DNA from: Bacteroidales bacterium
GTDB taxonomy: Bacteria; Bacteroidota; Bacteroidia; Bacteroidales; P3
Length of the DNA stretch: 7,854 nucleotides
Direction of reading: 5' to 3'
Assembly (NCBI GenBank): GCA_017560705.1
Contig: JAFZEK010000264.1
Coordinates: 1 to 7,854, forward strand
Position 1 is the stretch's first letter. Each line of letters starts with the position of its first letter. Shown piece by piece: positions 1-7,551 of the stretch. The notes under the pieces were generated by a model. That model searched no databases. It had not been told where the DNA came from and saw only the letters and a list, made by a program, of their open reading frames with translations. The position numbers were made by a program, and so were the translations under genes.

Positions 1-51
1 ACGCACGCAAAAGTTTCAAAGAACAGTCTTTTGTTTATCCGAAACGTGGAA

Positions 52-102
52 TTTTTAGATGTTGCCTTTATAAATATAGGCAACTTCTAAAAATTGCCTA
101 TA
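52..102. terminator. Overlapping alternative hairpins at the end of the leftward gene set (probable terminator region)
   Basis: Two inverted repeats share bases here. Hairpin A pairs TATAGGCAA (75-83) with TTGCCTATA (94-102), a perfect 9-bp stem with a 10-nt loop. Read on the minus strand it is followed by TTTAT, so it could act as a weak terminator for the gene ending at 134. Hairpin B pairs TTTTTAGA (52-59) with TCTAAAAA (86-93) and GTTGCC (61-66) with GGCAAC (79-84), giving 14 bp with one T-T mismatch and a 12-nt loop. It has no proper T tract on either side. A and B cannot form together. The position, about 30 bp past the stop codon, favours transcript termination or 3'-end protection. 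Confidence 0.45.
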
Positions 103-133
103 GAATTTGACATGCAGTTTCTAACCTATCAGC

Positions 134-2215
134 CTAGTTATTATTCACCTTAGATTTTGTTTTTGAGAACGGCAATCTAATAAGTAATATTTCAGCAAGC
201 AACATCGCCAAAGACAAAATAATAAATATTTTCCACAATGGAAAGCCTTTACTATCACCAGATAAATATGTTTCCATAGGTTTATCCACAGCATAAAACA
301 CTTTGCACGATGTCAAATTATAGTTCTTTATAAAGTCTTCTATATCGGAATGTTCCAAAAATTCCATAACCGATTCCGTTCTATTATAATTAAACGATAG
401 ACCTTCTATCGCCTCACCCCTACCCTGTTTCAACAAATAATTATCAGCTTGTTTTATTTGTCCGTATGTTTGCAAGTAAGCTTTACCGTTTCTCGTTGTT
501 ATTTCTGGAATAAATTCATTATCACCATTTAGCGATACCATCGAGGCAACTACCTCGTTAGCACTAAAACTAGTCGACAAAGCTATTGGGGCATTATCGT
601 CTATAAGAGTATATACTTCCTGAGGTTTAACACTATACAATGCCATATTGTACAACGTAGGAACAAAAAGAGCTTGCTTCACAAAATCCGTAGTAGCAGT
701 TCTCAACGGAGTGGAAAACATATATATTTTACCATTACCAAGCGATGTAACAGCAAGAAAATCATCACCATTTTCCAAAGTTATCAACGATTCTTTTATG
801 GTCTTAGAATCCTGTTGAGTAGCGAAATATTTCGTTACATTCGGCATTTCAATGTCTTTTTCTTTTTTCTCAAACACATTGGAATACAATATATTCTCCA
901 TATTCAATGCTACGCCCCTTTGATTTCGCTCTTGCAAAGCTGTATATATTGGAGTTTTCCAGTATCGACTTGCATTTTCATAAGAAGCTAAATCCATATC
1001 TAGCGATGGCAAAAGCACTAACGAACCACCTTTTTCAACAAAATCAGACAAGGTTTGGACCAAACCCGATGGCAAATCTTTTAACTCATTAGTTACTACA
1101 ACATTATAAGAGTTTATATTATCAAAATCCACACTGCTAGCCGCAATATTCTCGTACACAAATGCAGAATCTTGACCAAACAATATTGATAGATAATTAT
1201 TTTCCTCTTTACCATTTATCGACAGTATCTTTATTCTATCAGCAACATTTAGAGTAAAAAACATCTCATCATCAAAAGTGATAGGATAATCCGTAAGCAC
1301 CACTTTACCGTTCAGTATACCAGTATTATCCACCACGAAATTCATTGGCACAGCTTGTTCGCTATTAGGTTGTAAATCCACCGCCATCAAAGCACGCTGA
1401 ACATTATTTATATAAAGTTTCAGAGGCACTTTTTCCACTAGTTCATCACCTGCATTTTTCAGATATACAGTAAGAACCACATTGCTACCTTTATGAAATA
1501 TCGGAGAGCTCAACGACACAGAATCTATAAATACATTATTCACCTGCACCGATTTCAGCGGCAAGAATACGGTTGTCAACTGGGTATCCAATTGAGAAAT
1601 ATTCTCAAAATCAGAAAACGACTGCTGAAAATCAGACAATACATAACTTGTTTTATTTTCGGAAGTATTTTTATTCAAAAACTCGTGTTGCTTCTTCACC
1701 ATGCTAGACAATGTCCCTGACATAGAAGAGACAGCTACTTCATCCACAAGCGTTTTAAAATCATCGGGCGATACAAACCTAAAATGCTTACCCTCTACAT
1801 CATTGGTTAGCAAACAAAACTTATCTGATGGCTTATAGGCATCCACTATTTCTTTAGCTTTTTGCTTAGCTTCGTCCAATAATGTTCCTCGATCCGACGA
1901 AGTACTTTCCATGCTAAAAGAGTTATCGATATACACACCCACATAGTTAGTTCCACTCTTTATTATGCTCTCTGCATTTTGGAAAAAAGGCTTAGCAAAC
2001 GCCAATACCAAAAAGGTTATTGCCAAAATTCTAGCAGCCAACACTAGCCAATGTTTCAATTGAGATTGTTTTTTCGTTTCATTTTGTAGCTGTCTAAGAA
2101 ACTCCACATTGCTAAAATACACCTTTTTATATCGTCTAAAATTAAAAAGATGCACCAAAATAGGTATAAGCACAGCTAGCAGTCCTAGCAAAAACATTGG
2201 ATTTTCAAATTGCAT
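134..2215 (-). CDS. BatA-domain / vWA-like membrane protein
   Basis: A 693-residue membrane protein. The first 80 residues match the Bacteroidetes BatA N-terminal domain: a membrane segment at about 7-25, a basic stretch (FRRYKK), then a second segment at about 57-77. A von Willebrand A-like domain follows, with a recognisable metal-binding site: DNSFS at 97-101 (D-x-S-x-S), a threonine at 168 (SGT) and an aspartate at 195 (SDF). Residues about 225-325 look like an Ig/CARDB-type beta domain. Residues about 330-405 resemble a glutamine-amidotransferase-like fold (LSDFVEKGGSLVLLP) with no evident catalytic Cys. A final membrane segment lies at about 660-680 before a basic tail. The bulk is therefore probably periplasmic. 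Proteins of this architecture are common in the phylum and generally of unknown function. They share domains with the Bat aerotolerance proteins, but no other bat gene is present here. The start is the ATG that begins the BatA domain; upstream is A-rich without a Shine-Dalgarno. It is the last gene of the leftward set, 63 bp after the MATE gene, and ends in TAG. Confidence 0.93.
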   Translation of the reverse strand: MQFENPMFLLGLLAVLIPILVHLFNFRRYKKVYFSNVEFLRQLQNETKKQSQLKHWLVLAARILAITFLVLAFAKPFFQNAESIIKSGTNYVGVYIDNSFSMESTSSDRGTLLDEAKQKAKEIVDAYKPSDKFCLLTNDVEGKHFRFVSPDDFKTLVDEVAVSSMSGTLSSMVKKQHEFLNKNTSENKTSYVLSDFQQSFSDFENISQLDTQLTTVFLPLKSVQVNNVFIDSVSLSSPIFHKGSNVVLTVYLKNAGDELVEKVPLKLYINNVQRALMAVDLQPNSEQAVPMNFVVDNTGILNGKVVLTDYPITFDDEMFFTLNVADRIKILSINGKEENNYLSILFGQDSAFVYENIAASSVDFDNINSYNVVVTNELKDLPSGLVQTLSDFVEKGGSLVLLPSLDMDLASYENASRYWKTPIYTALQERNQRGVALNMENILYSNVFEKKEKDIEMPNVTKYFATQQDSKTIKESLITLENGDDFLAVTSLGNGKIYMFSTPLRTATTDFVKQALFVPTLYNMALYSVKPQEVYTLIDDNAPIALSTSFSANEVVASMVSLNGDNEFIPEITTRNGKAYLQTYGQIKQADNYLLKQGRGEAIEGLSFNYNRTESVMEFLEHSDIEDFIKNYNLTSCKVFYAVDKPMETYLSGDSKGFPLWKIFIILSLAMLLAEILLIRLPFSKTKSKVNNN

Positions 2216-2278
2216 ATCTATTTTCTTTTATTTAATTCGACCTATTATTAAAATCTCTATGTTACAGACAGTAAAAAA

Positions 2279-3607
2279 CTACGCTTTACTATAAATTGCC
2301 TTTTTGGAATATACCCATTGCATTATACCCCTCAACGACAGATATACTAGCAAAGCCACCCATAAACAATTGTTCTTCAAATATATTATATTATCCACAG
2401 CGGTTCTATCTACAATATATTCCGACAATATATATATCAAAAAGAACGCAGCAGTAGCTATAAACATAGCGTTTCTCATATATCTGGAAGCCGTAGCTCC
2501 TACATAGATACCATCCCACAAAAAGGCTGCAAAACCACAAACAGGTATAAGCAAAACCCAAATCATATAATCTTTAGCCAAATGTATTATCTCCTCATTA
2601 TCTGTGAATAAGAATAAAAACATCTTACCGCCCAAAGCATACATAATAGTAAATATCACAACCGATAAAAATCCCCAACGGAAAAGATATTTCACAGCTT
2701 TGGATAGATTGGCTTTATCCTTTGCACCAATATATCTACCTGTCAAAGACTCACCTGCGTAGGCAAATCCATCCATTATGTAAGAAAACAATGTAAAAAA
2801 CTGCAACAATAAAGAATCTATAGCTAGAATTTCCTTACTTATCTTAGACGATGCCACTGTAATATAGGTAAACACCAATGCTAAACAAAACGTTCTTAGG
2901 AATATATCAGCATTAATATGGAAAAACTTCTTCATTTCTCCTAAATTCAAACTAGCCTTTATATCCAAATATTTCTTGAACAATTTCCCATAAAACCTAG
3001 AACCAATAGCCAATCCAACAAACAAGCCGGTGTATTGAGCCAACACCGTACCCAGTGCCACACCCATCATATCCCATTTTAAAACAAAAACAAACAGTAA
3101 ACTAAATACAATATTCACCACATTTATGAATATTGCTATCCACATAGGAGTTTTACTGTTTTGCATACCTATAAACCAGCCTTTCAGAGCATAAAGTCCT
3201 AAAGTGGCTGGTGCAGCCCATATACGTATGGAAAAATAAGTATAAGCCAAACTCAGCACACTCTGCTCGCTGTCCATTACATAAAAAGCCAAATCGGAAA
3301 TAGGTACTTGAAATACTATAAGAAGAACAGCTATCAGCAACGCTATAAACATAGCCCTTACAAAGACCTTTACAGCTTCTGGAAAATTTCTAGCTCCATA
3401 GGCTTGAGCAGCCAAGCCACTAGTACCCATACGCAAAAAGCCAAAATTCCAATAAATGAGATTAAACACTCCGGTCCCTATAGCTATAGCCGCTATGTGG
3501 TCCAAACTCAGATGTCCCACTATCGACATATCCACCATACCTAAAAGTGGCACTGTTATGTTGGTTATTATATTGGGTAGCGTAAGCTGTAATATCCTTT
3601 TGTTCAT
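2279..3607 (-). CDS. MATE family efflux transporter, DinF-like
   Basis: A 442-residue polytopic inner-membrane protein of normal MATE length with about 12 hydrophobic segments. Family features include the opening LPNIITNITVPLLGMVD with an acidic residue (D26) in the first membrane helix, and FLRMGTSGLAAQAYGA at 57-72, which is typical of the DinF branch rather than NorM. A second half repeats the fold (LFTDNEEIIHLAKDYM, then WDGIYVGATASRYMRN near residues 365-380). MATE proteins export cationic or organic compounds using a sodium or proton gradient. The substrate cannot be read from the sequence. The ATG start sits just before the first helix; upstream AAAGAAAAAGAAGATTAAAGC is A-rich with only a weak GAAG. 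It lies 88 bp downstream of the YfcC-type gene and 63 bp upstream of the BatA/vWA gene, probably on the same transcript. It ends in TAG. Confidence 0.95.
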   Translation of the reverse strand: MNKRILQLTLPNIITNITVPLLGMVDMSIVGHLSLDHIAAIAIGTGVFNLIYWNFGFLRMGTSGLAAQAYGARNFPEAVKVFVRAMFIALLIAVLLIVFQVPISDLAFYVMDSEQSVLSLAYTYFSIRIWAAPATLGLYALKGWFIGMQNSKTPMWIAIFINVVNIVFSLLFVFVLKWDMMGVALGTVLAQYTGLFVGLAIGSRFYGKLFKKYLDIKASLNLGEMKKFFHINADIFLRTFCLALVFTYITVASSKISKEILAIDSLLLQFFTLFSYIMDGFAYAGESLTGRYIGAKDKANLSKAVKYLFRWGFLSVVIFTIMYALGGKMFLFLFTDNEEIIHLAKDYMIWVLLIPVCGFAAFLWDGIYVGATASRYMRNAMFIATAAFFLIYILSEYIVDRTAVDNIIYLKNNCLWVALLVYLSLRGIMQWVYSKKAIYSKA

Positions 3608-3695
3608 GCTTTAATCTTCTTTTTCTTTCAAGGCAGAGAGCTCATATTTATACACTCTACAAGCCTTTATTTCTACACAATAGCCATTCATTCCA

Positions 3696-5294
3696 CTAAA
3701 AATCTGGGAACGAAATAAACACAGTAGGCAATATAAGTAAAAAACCTATAACTATTAATGCCAAGATAAATTTCCAAGCCCACTTAACCCACACACCATA
3801 AGGTATCTTAGCAATACCCAAACAACCTATAAGCACTCCCGAAGTAGGTGTAAGCATATTAGTAAATCCATCACCAAATTGGAACGCCAACACAGCTGTT
3901 TGTCTAGACACATTTATAAGATCGGCAAACTGTGACATGATAGGCATAGTAAGAGCCGCTTTAGCTGAACCTGAAGGCATTATTATATTCAATGCTGTTT
4001 GGAATACATACATTACACCGACACTGGCCACCTCGCCCAAAGAAGCCAAAGAACACGTCAATCCGTAAAGCAAAGTATCTATAACCATACCATCTTTCAA
4101 GATAAAGATGATACCACTAGCCAAACCTACCACCAAAGCAGCATTCATTATATCCTTTGCACCCTCCAAAAAGAGTTTCACTATTCCATCGGCATTTTCG
4201 CCAACGGCTATTCCGCTAAACACTCCCATTGCCAAAAACAACGCCGATATTTCCATCACATACCATCCGTAGCCCAATACTCCTGCTACCAAATACAATA
4301 TAGTGAAAAACAAAAGATTCAACACAAAGAAGTGTACCGATTTCCTCAACGAGAAAAATCCTAACACCAAAAACAACACGCTAAATATTGGCAACAAAGG
4401 CAGCACTACAGAACCACCGCCAACTGTTATCTCTGTTGTGGGATAAAGTACTGCATAATAAGCCATAACAACCAATAAAAAGCCCCATACTATCCAAGCA
4501 GATTTTGGCGTATAGTACACTACCCCTTCTTGCGACTGAGCCTCTACCCTATCTCGCCAATAGCTATCTAGCTTATATACCGGCGATTTCTCAGGAGTTT
4601 TTTTCACTCTGTGAGCATACCACAAAACAAAAGCAATACACACCAAAGTGAGTACAGTCCAACATATTAAGCGATATTCCAAACCAGAAAATATTGGCAC
4701 TTGAGCAATACCTTGAGCGATACCAATAGTAAATGGATTAAGCACAGCTCCTGCAAAACCCACATGAGCAGCCACATAACAGATACACACACCCACTATG
4801 CTATCATAACCCATACTTATAGCCAACGGCACAAAAATCACCACAAAAGCTATAGTTTCCTCGCTCATCCCAAATACAGCTCCAAACACACTAAACAACA
4901 ATATTATAGCTGTAAATATAATATTATCGACACCTAAACTTTTAAGCAATTTATACTTCTGCAACTTCTTCACTTTGCGAAGAAAAGCACCTACACCGAC
5001 ATCTATAGACTTGCTATTATTCAATATCCAAAAAGCACCGCCAACCATCAGTATAAATACTATAATGTCAGCTTTATCCACGAAACCATTAAAGAACGAG
5101 GAAAAAATCTGCCAAGTTTGCGGATTACTATCCACATAATGGAACGAATTGTTCACAACCACTTCACGTTGGCTTCCGTTTACATCTATCACCTCCCTCG
5201 AAAAACTGCCTCCCGGCACTATCCAAGTAAGCACTGCTGCCATTAGTATCAAAAAGAAAACTATGGTAAATGTGTGGGGTATCTTTTTAAACAT
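3696..5294 (-). CDS. YfcC family carrier (DcuC/ArcD-like superfamily)
   Basis: A 532-residue inner-membrane protein with about 12 hydrophobic segments, full length for the YfcC family. It opens with the family signature: KKIPHTFTIVFF, a first helix at about 9-26, then the turn PGGSF. The most conserved part is near the C terminus: MPSGSAKAALTMPIM (439-453), then VSRQTAVLAFQFGDGFTNM (462-480) and PTSG (483-486). These match the small-residue hairpin and QFGDGFTN patterns of this group. Relatives have been annotated as C4-dicarboxylate carriers or basic amino acid antiporters, and the sequence alone does not settle the substrate. The long soluble loop at about 230-260 (RVKKTPEKSPVYKLDSYW) is hydrophilic and probably cytoplasmic. 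The gap to corA upstream is 70 bp and to the MATE gene downstream 88 bp. No SD-like sequence is clear (AAAAGAATGAGTT before ATG). It ends in TAG. Confidence 0.94.
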   Translation of the reverse strand: MFKKIPHTFTIVFFLILMAAVLTWIVPGGSFSREVIDVNGSQREVVVNNSFHYVDSNPQTWQIFSSFFNGFVDKADIIVFILMVGGAFWILNNSKSIDVGVGAFLRKVKKLQKYKLLKSLGVDNIIFTAIILLFSVFGAVFGMSEETIAFVVIFVPLAISMGYDSIVGVCICYVAAHVGFAGAVLNPFTIGIAQGIAQVPIFSGLEYRLICWTVLTLVCIAFVLWYAHRVKKTPEKSPVYKLDSYWRDRVEAQSQEGVVYYTPKSAWIVWGFLLVVMAYYAVLYPTTEITVGGGSVVLPLLPIFSVLFLVLGFFSLRKSVHFFVLNLLFFTILYLVAGVLGYGWYVMEISALFLAMGVFSGIAVGENADGIVKLFLEGAKDIMNAALVVGLASGIIFILKDGMVIDTLLYGLTCSLASLGEVASVGVMYVFQTALNIIMPSGSAKAALTMPIMSQFADLINVSRQTAVLAFQFGDGFTNMLTPTSGVLIGCLGIAKIPYGVWVKWAWKFILALIVIGFLLILPTVFISFPDF

Positions 5295-5364
5295 AACTCA
5301 TTCTTTTATAGTTCTATTAACTTGTATATTGATTCCTTATCATTAAGAGGATGAATATATATTA

Positions 5365-6294
5365 TTATCTAAGTCGTCGTTGGAAGAAAACGAGCAAAGC
5401 ACCCGTTATAATCACCATAACAGCTACTACTCCCCAAAAAGCCCAGTTTTGGGTTTGGAAAGGCAACTGCACGTTCATACCATACAACCCCGTAACCACT
5501 GTAAGAGGGAGCATAATGGTAGAAAAATAAGTAAGTACTCGCATTATCTCATTGGTTTTGTTGGCCTGCAACGAATCAAAAGTTTTGGACAAGCCCTCGA
5601 TAAGTTCACCATAATCTTCCACCAAGTCATACATCTTTTGGTACTTATCCAAAATGTTTCCCCAGTAGTCTTCCATGTCAAATTCAGCACTAGACACAAA
5701 ACCTTTAATACCCCCACTTTCAAATTGGTGAAACAATCTCAACTGAGGTTTGAATGTAGTATTCAGCAAAATAATGTTCCTTCTAGTAATAGAAATAAGT
5801 TCGATGATTTTCTGAGCTTTTCTATTGAATATATCGTAGTTTATAAGGTCTACTTCGGCCCCTATTCTCAGTATCAAAGTGTAGGTTTCAACCATCAATC
5901 TATCCAACAAGCTATAGAGCAACAAATCGCTAGATTTTAATATATTAGCCAATTCTAGTTCTTTATTTTTTTCTAGCTCTTCGCTTATACTATCAAAGAA
6001 TCTTTTTACTATCCAATGCGACTTACCAATGGTAATAACATAATCCCTACCCCAGAAAATCTTTACCTCTTTTATTCGGATAAACTTGTTACCCTTATCA
6101 AAATACGGAAAATGAAGAATCATAAAATAATAATCGTCATATTCGTCAATCTTAGGACGCTGATTTGTTCCCCTACAATCTTCAATGTCAAGAGCGTGAA
6201 AATTATAAGTTTCAAGCAAATAACGATAATCCTCTTCCGTAGGATTAGATATATGAAGCCATTTCAAGCCATCGTGTTGGATAGTCTCTATCAT
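5365..6294 (-). CDS. corA: CorA-type magnesium/cobalt transport protein
   Basis: A 309-residue protein of the CorA family, which forms pentameric channels carrying Mg2+ (also Co2+ or Ni2+) across the inner membrane. The N-terminal 245 residues form the cytoplasmic domain (HALDIEDC and PKIDEYDDYYFMILHFPYF near residues 33-66 are typical), followed by the long stalk helix. Membrane helix 1 spans about 252-270 and ends in YGMN, with the selectivity motif GMN at 272-274. Helix 2 spans about 284-304 and is followed by the basic tail QRRLR. The outer loop between the helices (VQLPFQTQNWAF) carries no acidic residue, unlike the MPEL loop of the classic CorA proteins. This variant is, to my knowledge, common in Bacteroidetes, so I do not read it as a defect. 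The start is supported by a GAAAGGGGG stretch 11 nt upstream. It is the first gene after the promoter at 6393-6425 and ends in TAA. Confidence 0.97.
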   Translation of the reverse strand: MIETIQHDGLKWLHISNPTEEDYRYLLETYNFHALDIEDCRGTNQRPKIDEYDDYYFMILHFPYFDKGNKFIRIKEVKIFWGRDYVITIGKSHWIVKRFFDSISEELEKNKELELANILKSSDLLLYSLLDRLMVETYTLILRIGAEVDLINYDIFNRKAQKIIELISITRRNIILLNTTFKPQLRLFHQFESGGIKGFVSSAEFDMEDYWGNILDKYQKMYDLVEDYGELIEGLSKTFDSLQANKTNEIMRVLTYFSTIMLPLTVVTGLYGMNVQLPFQTQNWAFWGVVAVMVIITGALLVFFQRRLR

Positions 6295-6305
6295 AGTTGG
6301 TTTTA

Positions 6306-6314
6306 CCCCCTTTC
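6306..6314 (-). promoter_or_regulatory. Purine-rich ribosome-binding site of corA
   Basis: On the minus strand GAAAGGGGG ends 11 nt before the corA ATG. It is the only G-rich SD-like sequence seen ahead of any gene in the window; the others have A-rich leaders. It supports the chosen corA start and may reflect stronger or different translational control. Confidence 0.55.
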
Positions 6315-6320
6315 TTTAAT

Positions 6321-6355
6321 AGTTTAAGCCACGCATGTGGCATAGTGTTTAAATT
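6321..6355 (-). promoter_or_regulatory. Small stem-loop in the corA leader
   Basis: GCCAC (6328-6332) and GTGGC (6337-6341) form a perfect 5-bp stem with a 4-nt loop. An outer stem, TTTAA (6323-6327) with TTAAA (6349-6353), can add to it across a 7-nt one-sided bulge. It lies in the middle of the predicted leader, between the promoter and the ribosome-binding site. It is far too small for the known M-box magnesium riboswitch. Whether it regulates anything is unknown. Confidence 0.35.
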
Positions 6356-6392
6356 CTACATTCCTTTGTGGTTTTTTACTCTAAATTATTTT

Positions 6393-6425
6393 GCAAAAGT
6401 ACCATTTTTTTCTCACTCCCACAAA
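6393..6425 (-). promoter_or_regulatory. Bacteroidetes-type promoter for the leftward gene set
   Basis: On the minus strand TTTG (6422-6425) is followed after exactly 20 nt by TACTTTTGC (6393-6401). This matches the Bacteroidetes primary-sigma consensus TTTG, 19-21 nt, TAnnTTTG at every defined position. Transcription should start a few bases further left, near 6385-6390, giving a leader of about 95 nt before corA. It is the only full match I found ahead of the four leftward genes, so it may drive all of them. Confidence 0.8.
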
Positions 6426-6594
6426 CTTTTTAAATAGTTTATATATTAATCTTTTATCTACCAAGATTTTACACTGCACGAAAAAAAATAAAAAAAAATA
6501 CACTACTACACTCAATATTTATCAAAAACCTCCGTTATTGCATCTGTAAAATATAAAACAAAAACATTTATTCAATTTAAAAAGTAATTCAAAT

Positions 6595-7470
6595 ATGAAA
6601 CGTAAAGTGTTTATATTAGGCCTTGCAGCCGCCACTTTGTTGCCATTCACTGGCTGTAACAACATTGAAGAAGAACGTATGCGTTCTCAAAAAACTATCG
6701 ACTCTCTACAATCTATCGTAGATTCGAAAAACAATGAGTTAGATGTATTCTTCGAAACTCTTAATGAAATCGAAGACAATCTATTAAACGTTAGTGCTAA
6801 ATTCGGTTCGGTAGAAGAGCTTAGAAGAAATAAGCCTGAAATGAGAAACGATGTAAAAGTACAAATCAACGACCAAATCAACGATATAGCAAACATGCTT
6901 AATGAAAACAAGCAAAAATTGGCTGTATTGAACAAGAAACTTGCTGAAGCTAAAGGCGAAACTGCTAGCTTAAAAGAATATGTAGAAAAATTAAACACTA
7001 GAATCGCTGAACAAGAAGAACAAATCCTTAACCTTGTTACTGATTTGGAACAAAAGAAAATGATTATAGAAACTTTGAACACTAACGTGGCCGACCTTAC
7101 AAAGTCTAACACTGAAAAAGAACAAATTATAGCTAAACAAATAGCTGAAGCTAACAAAGTTTACTATATCATTGGTACTTACAAAGAACTAAAAGAAGCT
7201 GGTATTGTAAACAAAACTGGTGGATTCATAGGTATCGGTAAAAAACAACAAACTACTAACAACATGGATACTGACCTTTTCAACCAAGTAGATAAGAGCG
7301 TTACTAACTCTATCAACATCGGAAAAGAAAAAGTAAAAATCCTTTCTAGACACCCTGAAAATTCTTACGAACTTGTAATGGAAAACGAAGATGTATGTGC
7401 TTCTTTGAACATTACCAATGCTGAAGAATTCTGGAAATACACTCAATACTTAGTTATAACTACTAAATAA
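6595..7470 (+). CDS. Coiled-coil lipoprotein, Cbp1-like
   Basis: A 291-residue predicted lipoprotein. MKRK and a hydrophobic core are followed by FTGC, with the lipid-bearing cysteine at 21 (an imperfect lipobox, Phe at -3). The mature protein starts CNNIEEE; acidic residues just after the cysteine resemble Bacteroidetes surface-export signals, so display on the cell surface is plausible. Residues about 25-185 are rich in Glu, Lys, Gln and Leu in heptad fashion and should form a long coiled coil. Residues 186-291 form a compact conserved domain: KVYYIIGTYKELKEAGI, a Gly-rich turn (GGFIGIGKK), LSRHPENSYEL, and the ending EEFWKYTQYLVITT. From memory this pattern matches the Bacteroides family named after the collagen-binding glycoprotein Cbp1; collagen binding here is not shown. 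DSL at 36-38 fits the Bacteroidetes O-glycosylation motif D(S/T)(A/I/L/M/T/V). It is transcribed alone, diverging from corA, with an A-rich leader and its own terminator. Confidence 0.93.
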   Translation: MKRKVFILGLAAATLLPFTGCNNIEEERMRSQKTIDSLQSIVDSKNNELDVFFETLNEIEDNLLNVSAKFGSVEELRRNKPEMRNDVKVQINDQINDIANMLNENKQKLAVLNKKLAEAKGETASLKEYVEKLNTRIAEQEEQILNLVTDLEQKKMIIETLNTNVADLTKSNTEKEQIIAKQIAEANKVYYIIGTYKELKEAGIVNKTGGFIGIGKKQQTTNNMDTDLFNQVDKSVTNSINIGKEKVKILSRHPENSYELVMENEDVCASLNITNAEEFWKYTQYLVITTK

Positions 7471-7476
7471 TTAAGC

Positions 7477-7544
7477 ATTTGAAAGTAGAAAACATAAGAA
7501 AACGCTCTCTCATCTGATAAAGATGAAGACAACGATTTTCAAAT
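7477..7544 (+). other. Structured 3' untranslated region of the lipoprotein gene
   Basis: ATTTGAAA (7477-7484) pairs perfectly with TTTCAAAT (7537-7544), closing a 52-nt interior. Inside it, CATCT (7511-7515) and AGATG (7521-7525) form a small hairpin with a GATAA loop. An alternative pairing of GAAAACG (7498-7504) with CGATTTTC (7533-7540) competes for the right arm. The block sits between the stop codon and the terminator. It could stabilise the mRNA or be released as a small RNA; it could also be chance pairing in AT-rich DNA. Confidence 0.3.
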
Positions 7545-7551
7545 AATTGCT

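Larger units (their letters stand above)
6295..6594. other. Divergent AT-rich intergenic region
   Basis: A 300-bp non-coding stretch between the divergent corA and lipoprotein genes. From left to right it holds the corA ribosome-binding site and leader stem-loop, the leftward promoter, and an AT-rich stretch with two A tracts broken by single T residues (6481-6498: eight A, T, nine A). A 100-bp leader region then runs up to the lipoprotein start. The A tracts could bend DNA or act as an upstream activating element for the rightward gene. No small open reading frame or RNA gene is recognisable. The rightward promoter is not clear: no exact TAnnTTTG was found on the plus strand. Confidence 0.6.

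Noticed and set aside
3608..3695. Terminator between the YfcC-type and MATE genes
   Set aside because: On the minus strand AAGGC and GCCTT can pair around AGAG/CTCT, but the stem is short and broken and is followed by GAAAGAAAAAG rather than a T tract.
3999..4364. 121-codon plus-strand open frame
   Set aside because: It is antisense to the YfcC-type carrier; the low-complexity His/Gln/Ser/Tyr-rich translation matches no family.
5380..5940. 186-codon plus-strand open frame
   Set aside because: It lies wholly inside corA on the opposite strand. The translation is rich in His, Gln and Ser without domains, while the minus strand carries an unmistakable CorA with its GMN motif.
6295..6392. M-box magnesium riboswitch ahead of corA
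   Set aside because: The predicted leader of about 95 nt is too short, and only one small stem-loop is seen instead of the multi-helix M-box.
6687..7157. 156-codon minus-strand open frame
   Set aside because: It is antisense to the coiled-coil region of the lipoprotein. Its Ser/Phe/Leu-rich composition is what the complement of Glu/Lys-rich codons gives.
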